From: Zizania palustris
Taxonomy: Eukaryota > Streptophyta > Magnoliopsida > Poales > Poaceae
Direction of reading: 5' to 3'
DNA: 64,000 nt
Assembly (NCBI GenBank): GCA_019279435.1
Contig: JAAALK010000288.1
Coordinates: forward strand, 53,991,624 to 54,055,623
Below, piece after piece: positions 55,754-64,000 of this stretch. Position 1 is the stretch's first letter. Each line of letters begins with the position of its first letter. Made by a program: the position numbers and the translations under genes. The notes under the pieces are model-generated. The model made no database searches and had not been told where the DNA came from. It worked only from the letters and a program-made list of their open reading frames with translations.

Positions 55754-58334
55754 GTGCAGGATCAGGGACTGGACGACGTTTGGATCATGGACTCAGGATG
55801 TTCTCGCCACATGACGGGATATCACAGATGGTTCTCCAGTCTCACTTCCCCGAGCTCCAAAGAATACATCACCTTCGGGAACAGTGGTCAAGGGAAAGTA
55901 AGTGGCATCGGCTCAATTCGCATTTCAGACCATTTCTCTTTGAAGAATGTTGCCTTGGTTAAAAATTTGAACTTTAATTTGATTTCTATTTCGCAACTTC
56001 TTGAGGATGGTTTGGAGGTGCATTTTAAGAAGGGCAATTCTTCTGTGTTTGATTCTAGAGGGTCTTTGATTTGCTAATCGAGATGGCTAGGACGATGCTC
56101 GATGAGCACAGGACTCCTAGGCATTTTTGGGCTGAAGCCATGAACACGGCTTGCTATTTGGCCAACCGCATTTTTCTTAGGGCTTACCTTGATAAGACTT
56201 CATATGAGTTGCGGTTTGGCAGACAGCCCAAGGTGAGCCACTTGCGAGCGTTTGGCTGCAAGTGCTTTGTGCTCAAGAAGGGAGGGCATTTTGACAAGTT
56301 TGAGTCTCGTTGCTGGGACGGAGTTTTTCTTGGCTATGTTTTGCATTCTCGAGGCTTCCGTGTTTGGAACCTCGACTCCCAGCAGCTTGTCGAGACTTGT
56401 GAGGTTTCTTTCGATGAGTCATTGCCTTCTTTAACTCCTTTTGAGCTTTCTGGAGATGGTGAGCTTGGAGAGTCCATCTTCGAGGAAGATGAGGATACTC
56501 CAGCTGCTGATGAGGGTGGGCCTTCTGCACCTCCTGCAGAGCCCACACCTTCTGAGACTTTGACTAAGGACAAGGGCGGACCACTGATCACTTCTTCCAC
56601 TTCGATCGAGCCCCCTCAGTCGAGTCCAGAGGTGTCAGCTGCTGACTCCGGTGAGGTGACCTCAGATCACCAGGGATCCCGAGCAGTTCAGCGTGATCAC
56701 CCCTCAGAGCTCATCATTGGTGATTTGACTGAGAGAACTTTGCGTTCATCTGGTACCTCTCTTGCTGTGTTTGCTGAATCTGCTTTTGTTGCATCTTTTG
56801 AGTCTAGAGATGTTTCTCATGCTCTTTCTGATTTTAATTGGATTAATGCTATGCAAGAAGAGCTTGAAAATTTTGTCCGTAATCGGGTTTGGACACTAGT
56901 TGAGCCGCCACCAGGATGCAACCCCATAGGCACCAAGTGGGTGTTCAAGAACAAGCAAGGTGAAGATGGGGTTGTGGTGCGCAACAAAACTCGACTAGTT
57001 GCCGAGGGTTTTTGCCAGAAAGAAGGTATTGATTTTGAAGAAACTTTCGCTCCTGTTGCCCGTCTTGAGTCCATTCGCATTCTCTTAGCTTTTGCCGCTT
57101 CGAAGGGTTTTAAGCTTTTTCAAATGGACGTCAAGAGTGCTTTTCTGAACGGGTACATAGAGGAGGAAGTTTATGTTAGGCAGCCCCCGGTTTTGAGAAC
57201 CCTAAGTTTCCTCGACATGTTTTTAAGCTGTAGAAAGCTTTATACGGTCTGAAGCAAGCCCCCAGGGCTTGGTATGACCGGTTAAAGCAGTTTTTGTTGG
57301 GGAAGGGCTTTGTGATGGGTTCTGTGGATAAAACTTTCTTTTTGCTCAGAGTTGCTTCAGATTTCTTAGTTGCTCAGATTTACATGGACGATATTATTTT
57401 TGGTGGTACTACTGATTCTCTTGTGTCCAAGTTTTCTGAGCAGATGCACAGCGAGTTTGAGATGAGCCTCATGGGTGAGCTCAAGTACTTCTTAAGGCTC
57501 TAGATCAAGCAGACCAAGGACGACACCTTCATCCACTAAGGTAAGTACACTCGTGACATGTTGAAAAAATTTGACTTTGGTGGGGAGTTGAAGCCGCAGA
57601 TGACCCCAATGGGCACATCTAGAGGACTGGACAAGGACGAAAGCGGCGTCAAGGTCAAAGAGAGAGAGAGAGTTTCGAGGGATGATCGGCTCGCTGTTGT
57701 ACTTGATGGCGACAAGACCGGACATACAGTTCGCCGTGGGACTTTGCGCGCGTTTCCAGTCTTCACCACGCACGTCTCATCGGCAGGCTGTCAAGCGCAT
57801 CTTCAAGTATCTCACTTATGCGCCCGATCTCTGTCTTTACTATTCAACATCATCATCTCTTGATTTATCTGGCTTTTCGGACGCTGACTTTGATAGGTGC
57901 CGGTTGGATCGCAAGTCGACTTCTGGTACTTGCCAGTTTCTTGGTTCTTCTCTTGTCTCTTGGTCTTCTCGAAAGCAGTCTGGAGTTGCTCTTTCGACCA
58001 CTGAGGCTGAGTATGTAGTTGCTGCTAGCTGCTGCTCACAGTTGGTTTGGATGATTTCCACTCTGCGAGATTTTGGGTTGTTCTTTCCTACCAGAGTTCC
58101 TTTGTTTTGCGACAGCACCAGTGCAATTAGTGTAGGGAAAAACCCTTGTCTCCATTCAAAACCAAACACATTGATGTGCGCTTTCACTTTCTGCGGAATC
58201 AATATGAGAAAGGTGTCATCGACCTTGTTCATGTTGATACCCATCATCAGTTGGCTGACATTTTCACAAAACCCCTAGATCAGTCTACATTTGAGCGTTT
58301 ACGAGGGGATTTGGGTGTTGTGTATCCTTTCTAG
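55754..58334 (+). pseudogene. Co3 pol, integrase core deleted
   Basis: Protease with intact active site WIMDSGCSRHMTG (55780-55820) stops at 56077. Sequence then resumes directly in the integrase C-terminal half (MARTMLDEHRTPRHFWAEAM, RQPKVSHLRAFGCKC), so GAG-pre-integrase and the catalytic core are deleted. Reverse transcriptase has KWVFKNKQGEDG and QMDVKSAFLNG, a frame shift near 57185, a TAG near 57230 and YMDDIIFG at ~57383. RNase H has FSDADFDRC, LSTTEAEYV and ADIFTKPLD, ending at 58334. Further frame breaks occur near 57500-57680 and 58150. Confidence 0.85.
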
Positions 58335-59681
58335 GATATTCCGCGTTAGTTTTCTTTCTTCTTTACTCTTTTCTTGAGTCTTTTTGTGTGTGTTCTTATC
58401 ATACATATTCACATATCACACTTTTGAGTTGTTTCTGTTATATGATTGAACTGTTTACTTATTCTAGCTGGTACATGCTTTTGAATATTTGTCAATGATA
58501 ATGCTTTGGTTCAGTTCACTTGATATGTCTGATATCTGTCATATGCATGGCTTTTATGCTTTAAACTTGAAAAATGATCACCATTGCTTCTGGTAACTAG
58601 CATGTGTAGGTTGAGTGCTTTTGCTATCTGTTACATGCCTTGTAGCTAGTTCCTCACATAGATGCAGATATGCAACTTGGATATCTTGATGCTTTAACAT
58701 GGAAAATGTGCTTTAAAAATGATGAAAAAACAGAAAAATGAAAATTCCATGCCTTTTATGCTTGAGATTTAAAAAGATCCAGGTGGGTTTGTTTTTGTCA
58801 CATTGCACTTTTCTGGACTGCTTACCATAGCACTTTGGTATGAACTAGGACAAGGTAGTGTATGTCAAGACCAATGTCTTAAGCTTTTGATGGTCCAGTT
58901 CTAGCCTAGGCTTGACTTGGTCGGTTAGCATAAGGTTTGACATGCAAATAACCCCTGGCACAAATGAAAAAGGAAAAAGAAAAAGCCTGAAAATTAAAAA
59001 GATAACAAGTTTGCTAAAGCATTTTGTTTTGAACATTGCTTATCTTGGTAGATATCAGATAGCTTCTGCATCTCATGCTTTACTTTGCTTGTCAACTGGA
59101 AAATGTGGTGATGCTTTTGTTTGCAAAAATTGAAAATGTGTGCTAATGACTTTCTTTAGATATCATCTGTTGCACTGATCATGTGATGTATCTTAGACAG
59201 TATGTCCTTTGTTGTATCTGTTAGATGTTGTAATTGTAGTCAATCATATCTGAGAAGCATGCTTTATTCACTCCACCTGCACCCCAATTGCATTCATTGC
59301 ATATTTTGAGGGGGCATTGTGTTTTAGGGGGAGTCTGTGTCTTTTTTCGAGTGCTTGATGAGTTCACTTGTCAACAAGGGGGAGAAATTTTGGGATAAGA
59401 GCTCAAGGGGGAGTTTCGGCTTTCTTTGGGATTTGTTTCGGGGGGAGTTTTTCTTACTCTTTTGATATCCTTGTTGATGTTTCTGAGAGCTTTTACATTT
59501 TGGTTAACCATAATGATTGGTTCTTGTTTTTGTTCGGCTTTTGGTCATTAGGGTTAAACTTTTGCTTTATTTTCTTCTTCTCTGTTTTCTTGTGCCTTGT
59601 TTTTGTGTTTCCACAGTTGTTCGCAGGTACTGAAGAGCTGAAGAAGTGAAGTGTTGACAATGCACTCATCAAGGGGGAGAT
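58335..59681 (+). other. Co3 non-coding tail and polypurine tracts
   Basis: No coding sequence recognised. 58580-58970 shares blocks with the Co1 tail (agatccaggtgggtttgttt, ggactgcttaccatagcac, ataacccctggcac). Purine tracts (ttagggggagtc, caagggggagaaat, caagggggagttt) occur from ~59325. The last, aagggggagat at 59671-59681, abuts the 3' LTR. Confidence 0.75.
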
Positions 59682-61719
59682 TGAGGAGCCATGCTGAAGA
59701 GCGTGGGCCTCATGGCTCCAGATGTGATGAGTCATTGTCACCGATAGTCAAAGAGTACAGAAGAAGGAAGACCTGCTGCGTCATGGGCTGCGTGTGACTC
59801 AGGTACACGGGCAGCGAGCGACTATCGGGCAGAGGGGCCGCGAAGTCGGGCTGGCCCAATCCGGGTACATGGGCCAGGAGCAGCAGAAGACCCACTAGGC
59901 TGTTGACTAGGATTGACTCAGGTACACGGGCGGTGAGTGATTGCCGGGCTGAGAGAGCTGCGGAGTCGGGCCGGCCAAATCCGGGTACCTGGTGCAAAGT
60001 CGGTGGAGGCTTTGTCAGTTTCGGCGCAAAACTGACGACCACTGATCTTGTATCGGACTGTCCAGAAGAGAAGTCATAGTCGCTACGAAAGCTTAGCCTC
60101 CGGATAAGTCATCTATAAATAGGAGTTTACTACTTTGTCCCTAGGCCCACAGTTAGTCAGTCGAGTCTGTAAAAATATCCTAAGGGCAGTTTAGTCTTTT
60201 TCTTTTATTTCAGCGTCTATAAAAACCCTAAGGGGTTGGTGGAATATTCTAGGTCATTGGGCAGCCTATAAATAGGGCCCCAATCCCTAGGGTTAGACTA
60301 CCCGTTTTTGCTGAAATCACTTTTTAATCAATTCCTTGGGTCATTCCTCTTTGTTCCCCGTGTTTCTCTCTCCCTGCGTGCGCCGCCAGGCTCTGCTCTT
60401 GAGATTTTCCCTGTGATTGCTGTCGGTTCTTCACATGATGTTTATTCTCTAATGTTCTGCGCTGCCAGCATTTTTCTTGTGGTCAAGTTTGCCTCGTTTT
60501 GCATGTGAAATCATTTATTCCTAAGCGGAAGCTTCTCTGGTTGCTTCTGTTCTTCACGTGAGGAGTACTAGTTCTTGCTTGTAGCAAGTAGTACCTACTC
60601 CCTGCAGGAACAGTACACTAGTACTCTAGCCTTACTTTTTCTTGCGTAGCTTTTTGATCGAGCAGACAGGGCCAAGTCATTTCTCTGGCTGTTTCTGGCG
60701 AAGCCCTCTTCTCTGTCCGAAGTCCCTCAGCTCCGTGAGGCAGGCTTCGACCTGGCATCTTCTAAGGCTTTGCTAGAACTTTTGACTCCGAACTCGAGCT
60801 ATGAATCTTGCTTCGAAGTGTGCTCAGTTCTAAGGTTTTGTTCTGGCATACTTCGGCTCTTTTGCGAAGCATACTTCAACAGACTTCGAAGTTAGCTTCG
60901 AAGTATGTCTCTCTGGTAGACTTCGCTCGAAAGTGTGTTTTCTGAGATCTTTCTGCTGCTGTCTTTTCCGAAGGTCTCAGTTTGTGAGTTCGAAGTCTGT
61001 CGTTCGAAGTTAGCCCTCAGGTCGAAGGTTACCACTTCATTTATCATACCTCGACCAAGCTAGCCTCGAAGGAAGAATGCAGGCTTCGATTTTGTCTTGC
61101 TGCTGTGTGTTGAGCTTCGCTTCTCTTTCGAAGGTTGCCCTTTTGTGAACCTTGTTCGAAGCTTTCTGTTCGAAGTACAGGCTTCGAAGTACATTGTTCG
61201 AAGAAAGCTTCGATACAGTCATACTTCGCTTCGAAGCATACTTCGCACTTTGTCACACGTGAACTAGGCTAGTTTCCACAAACTTTCGGGACTTCCACGA
61301 CAGCCTTCGGTAGACTTCGACAAGGGACTTCGAAGCAGGCTTCGACACAGTGAAACAGGCTTCGACACTGCGAAGCAGGCTTCGACACAGCGAAGCAGGC
61401 TTCACCAAGTTTCGAACAGGAGACAAATTTGAACAGTAACTTCTCATCACCTTTCATGTATACTTAGATCATCTACTGAGAAGTTTTATCTGCCATGATT
61501 TGAACATTCTGATTATCTGCCTAATTAGCACTATATCGGTGTTTCTCTGTCTAGAACACCAGACTTTTCTAGGCTAGATACTTTTAGACTTAGGCAATCT
61601 GTTCACGCTTTGTTGCTTAGTCTTTTGAGGAGCGTTGGGTGTTGGGAGCAGGCCATTGATTCGAAAAAATTTTTAAGGCGTCCATTCACCCCCCTCTGCT
61701 CGCTACTTTCGGTCCTACA
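59682..61719 (+). repeat. Co3 3' LTR
   Basis: 2038 bp, TGAGGAGCCATGC to CGGTCCTACA. Compared with the 5' LTR it has about four rather than two copies of the cgaagcaggcttcgacacag unit (~61330-61410) and scattered substitutions. Confidence 0.95.
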
Positions 61720-61724
61720 CCCGC

Positions 61725-61961
61725 CTTGGTCGGTCCGACCGCCCCCTATCTCCTCGGCTAATTGAATCACATTCTCGTAGAGCGATTTAATTGCCTGGCG
61801 ACTCCACCTATAGTTTCCCTTGTCACGGTCAAGGGTCGTCGAAACACGGCGTCGGCATCGTGTGACGTTTGGAGGACTACTTCGAGCGTCTACGCACTTT
61901 TGGATCGCCGGATCAACATCAGTGACGCTTGGCACTTTATCAGACGATTTTAACGTCAACA
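61725..61961 (+). repeat. Gy4 3' LTR, last part
   Basis: Continues the Gy4 LTR after Co3 (cttggtcggtccgaccgccc onward) and ends taacgtcaaca. Matches 46280-46516 of the 5' LTR apart from a ~33-bp extra segment near 61899-61931. AAATG follows. Confidence 0.85.
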
Positions 61962-62195
61962 AAATGGTAGGTGCCTTATTTTTTTAGAATTGAAATCAAT
62001 TTCAGTTGTAGGCAAAACTATCCAAAAGTTGATATCAATCCAACAGTTGATATCAGGAACCCTGTATTTGGATTTATGTAAAAGCTAACAAACTTGAAGC
62101 CAGGAAACCAGTGCAAGAAGTAGAAACATATACTAACAATTCATAGTGGTATTAACTGAAGTGGAAAGGAATACAATAGGTGCAACAGATCTCAC

Positions 62196-62451
62196 CAAAG
62201 TTTTCACCAAAATCTGTCCATACTTCAGCATTGATGGTCTGGTTGTTTTCAGCGATGCCAATAACCTCCACATAGTGTGAGGTAGGGGCACCGAAGGCTC
62301 CTTTGATGGTTAGCTGATGACCATCAGTGGACTGCCCAACAATCAACCCGCCTTCATCACGTTGGACTTGAACTACGGTACGCACTCTTCTCCCGACAAA
62401 CCTCTTCAGAATCTCTCCATTGACGAATGCTGAAGGGCTTGATGTATCCAT
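62196..62451 (-). CDS. RPA3: Replication protein A 14 kDa subunit (RPA3), main coding exon
   Basis: Smallest subunit of the nuclear single-strand-DNA-binding trimer RPA, which coats ssDNA in replication, repair and recombination. The exon encodes 85 residues from ATG at 62451 (MDTSSPSAFVNGEILKRFVG) through the OB-fold β-strands (VRTVVQVQRDEGG, VGQSTDGHQLTIKG, HYVEVIGI) to WTDFGENF. It ends in the first base of an Asp codon, and the donor is ttg/gtgagatc. The acceptor (tatttgcag) lies 2 bp before the ATG, so the start is at an exon border. An in-frame ATG 45 bp upstream is intronic. Joined to 37665-37729 it gives 106 residues, the plant family length. Identified from memory of plant RPA3; no search was run. 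Confidence 0.9.
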
Positions 62452-62453
62452 CT

Positions 62454-63005
62454 CTGCAAATAAGAGGTTTTCAGGTTTATCAGCGCAATTCAGCATTTAC
62501 AATATCAATTAGAGATGTAAGCAAGAAAAATGGAATTGCGGAAATAGCCTACTCCTGGTCAATCTATCATGCCTCGCGGGTACAAGGAAAATACTTGCGC
62601 AAGTTCATTCAACTCCTTGAATCATTTCATCCAAGAAGGGTATGCCGGTCAGATTTTCAGTCCGCAACAAAAAAATTGGCGTAGTCCCCTCCTTTAGCAA
62701 TACTAGTTTTCCCACAAGAAAAAATCACCCAATGAAACATTCGGTTCTCTCCAGCCGTACTCTAGTCCTTAACCTGAAATGTAAGATCTGGTGCTCAAGG
62801 GCGAATTGGCACCAAAGAAACAATCCACAACTACAAGGGTTTGGGTCTGCACCGCGCAAGCATTAGAGAAAGGAAAATCGGTTCGAAGGGGGTTGGGTTA
62901 GAACAAAGAGAACGAAACCAATCAAAGCCGAAATAGACCTCCAATCTACGCCATGGCTCGAGTGAGGCAAAAGAGGAGGAAGGCGGCGGGAGAAGAATGT
63001 AATAC
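62454..63005 (-). other. RPA3: RPA3 intron 1 (in the 5' UTR)
   Basis: Donor aattcaag/gtatta at 63006/63005 and acceptor tatttgcag ending at 62454, 552 bp. No other gene is visible in it; open frames on the plus strand here are short and uncharacteristic. Confidence 0.65.
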
Positions 63006-63200
63006 CTTGAATTCGATTAGATCCGAAATGCTTGCTGGCCACGGCACGCGATCAGGCCGCACGGGGGTGAACGCTAAAGCGTGGTCGGGAAGGAGGCGGG
63101 GTCCTCCACTTCGGTGGATGGGAGGCGGGGCAGCCGGCGCTGATGAATCGGCGTGTAGCGGGGCGGCGGGGGCTCCGTATTTGGAGAGGCAGGGGGGAGA
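63006..63200 (-). other. RPA3: RPA3 5' untranslated exon (5' end uncertain)
   Basis: GC-rich, pyrimidine-rich sequence on the minus strand (ctctccccc..., cccgccgccccg) ending at the donor at 63006. The transcription start cannot be fixed; 63200 is a guess from the CT-rich start-like sequence ctctctcccccctgcctctc. Confidence 0.5.
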
Positions 63201-63303
63201 GAGCGTTTATGGCAGTAGACCTAAAGAACGTTATTACGGAAATGACTCTCGCGAAACGCGAGTGGCGCCGAGGCATGGCCATCAGCCCGCGCCGTCCGAC
63301 CTT

Positions 63304-63315
63304 TTTGGCGCCAAA
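63304..63315 (-). promoter_or_regulatory. Palindromic E2F site upstream of RPA3
   Basis: TTTGGCGCCAAA, which contains the E2F/DP consensus TTTGGCGC in both orientations. It lies ~300 bp upstream of the first splice donor. A further near-match (tttcgcga) is at ~63248-63256. E2F control is known for plant replication genes, so this fits S-phase expression of RPA3. Confidence 0.6.
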
Positions 63316-63324
63316 TTAACTAGT

Positions 63325-63814
63325 GAGTTGTTAGAGCAACTTTATTATAGGGCAAAAGGCTAAAATAAGCTCCCTTCAAAAGTAGCCTCATTTTAAATTT
63401 TTTTATCAAAAACTAGTCTGATATCCGTGCATTGCAACGCAATTTTATTTTTAATGCCCATATTAAAGAAGGCGACGATCATATAATTCATGACTTAACT
63501 TACACTTGGACTACAGGGCAAAACAAAAACAAGACGGAAGTTATGGTCTCTATAAAAACAATCCCTAAATCTGCAATATTTGAATTGAGGCAAGTATTTC
63601 TAGAAGGAAAGTGCAAATTCTTTGAAGCAATCAAAGCAAGAATATTTAAAGACCATTTTTTCTCCAAATATTTCTCAAGAACAAGGAGCAAGTAAAGTCT
63701 AAGTGTCTAGTGTCTCATTGCTTCAGAAGAAATTTTAGATGTACTTAACATTTGGGTGATAGTAAGAACAACGACAGTAGCAGTGACACCACTCTGCAAC
63801 TTTCAAAAGTATGG
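63325..63814. other. Intergenic sequence, no gene recognised
   Basis: AT-rich. Contains gatatccgtgcattgcaacg (63419-63438), a phrase often seen in grass repeats, and an 88-codon plus-strand frame (63432-63695) with no domain, composition bias or upstream context to support it. Probably an old repeat plus promoter-distal sequence. Confidence 0.4.
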
Positions 63815-64000
63815 CTGACTTGAGGTACATCGGCCATGCATGACTTAGGTACATGGACTAACGGAGTTCGAGCTGAGAGTAGCTGCGAAGTTATTGTGAT
63901 CGACTCCGAAGGTGATGGCGCGAAGGCACAAGGGTTTTGACGGCATCGGCTCAAAACCGTCACTGTATTGAAGGCTGACTTCGGTGAAACGAAGGCCATC
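63815..64000 (+). repeat. Diverged Co1-family LTR fragment, runs off the window
   Basis: Matches 6120-6305 and 13876-14060 of the Co1 LTRs (acggagttcgagctg, gtagctgcgaa, ggctcaaaaccgtcactgta, ggctgacttcggtga), with about 15-20 percent differences. It begins abruptly in mid-LTR, so it is a truncated copy or the edge of another element. Confidence 0.8.

Larger units (their letters stand above)
50909..61719 (+). mobile_element. Co3: Ty1/copia retrotransposon (SIRE/Maximus type), internally deleted
   Basis: 10,811-bp copia element with LTRs 50909-52936 and 59682-61719 and a perfect target duplication CCCGC (50904-50908, 61720-61724). It has a Met-tRNA primer site, a long gag with two zinc knuckles and a pol missing most of the integrase. 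A 1.3-kb non-coding tail and a polypurine tract follow. It inserted into the 3' LTR of Gy4. Several stops and frameshifts mean that it is not autonomous. Confidence 0.95.
38175..61961 (+). mobile_element. Gy4: Ty3/gypsy element in the RPA3 intron, host of four insertions
   Basis: Plus-strand LTR element with a perfect target duplication AAATG (38170-38174 and 61962-61966). The LTR starts TGTTGATAGCAAAATTTG (38175) and again at 49177. It ends tttagcatcaaca (46516) and tttaacgtcaaca (61961). Net LTR length is about 1.0-1.1 kb after removing Ha1/Gy5 from the 5' copy and Ha2 and Co3 from the 3' copy. The internal region is short (46517-49176) and degenerate, with gypsy integrase remnants and a captured copia piece. 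It is antisense to RPA3. It is clearly older than its inserts. Confidence 0.9.
37665..63006 (-). other. RPA3: Replication protein A small subunit gene, full span with a 24.5-kb intron
   Basis: Minus-strand host gene. From 5' to 3' it has a non-coding exon ending at 63006, a 552-bp intron (62454-63005), the main coding exon (62196-62453), a 24,466-bp intron (37730-62195) and the last coding exon (37665-37729). The joined product is 106 residues, the usual length of plant RPA3. Gy4 with all its nested elements (38175-61961) sits entirely in the second intron. No frame defect was seen in the exons. Whether so large and repeat-filled an intron is still spliced well cannot be told from sequence. 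Confidence 0.85.

Noticed and set aside
63432..63695. 88-codon plus-strand frame right of RPA3
   Set aside because: No domain, no supporting context and AT-rich composition; likely chance or part of an old repeat.

Overview
This window is nuclear DNA of a grass (Poaceae). The evidence is a plant-type gene with GT-AG introns, plant LTR-retrotransposon lineages (SIRE/Maximus-type Ty1/copia, Tat-type Ty3/gypsy), hAT-like DNA elements and a run of 100 Ns at 40641-40740. I cannot name the species. Nearly everything is a nest of transposable elements. The only host gene I can support is a minus-strand gene for the small (14 kDa, RPA3) subunit of replication protein A. Element names below (Gy, Co, Ha, Ins) are my own labels.

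Left nest, 1-36534. The oldest element is Gy2, a minus-strand Ty3/gypsy whose 5' LTR is 35813-36534 and whose 3' end lies beyond the left edge. It was split by three insertions: Gy1 (1-5208, plus strand, continuing leftwards), Co1 (5301-15037, plus-strand copia with two ~2-kb LTRs and CCTAG target duplications) and Co2 (16271-34361, minus-strand, internally deleted copia). Co2 was in turn split by Ins1 (16457-17429) and by Gy3 (21258-33131), an almost complete Tat-type gypsy whose two 486-bp LTRs look identical.

Host gene and right nest, 36535-63320. The last RPA3 coding exon is 37665-37729. The main coding exon is 62196-62451, and a non-coding first exon ends at 63006. The intron between the two coding exons is 24.5 kb because Gy4 (38175-61961, AAATG duplications) inserted into it. 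Without Gy4 the intron would be about 0.67 kb. Inside Gy4, the 5' LTR holds Ha1 (hAT-like, 38466-45777), which holds Gy5 (39157-45500). The internal region holds a captured copia integrase fragment. The 3' LTR holds Ha2 (hAT-like, 49852-50711) and Co3 (50909-61719, CCCGC duplications). The far right edge (63815-64000) begins another Co1-type LTR.

Most interesting system. Gy1, Gy3 and Gy5 share a retrotransposon design: gag-pol (with a second RNase H), then a ~118-bp tandem-repeat block, then a large gene on the opposite strand that points back at pol. In Gy3 that antisense gene has a TATA box 105 bp upstream of the ATG, five exons joined by four short GT-AG introns of 75-105 bp, a domain like the plant 'putative gypsy type transposon' family, a coiled coil and a very conserved C-terminus. 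The introns are antisense to the element's genomic RNA, so they cannot be removed during retrotransposition. This explains how an intron-bearing gene persists inside a retrotransposon.
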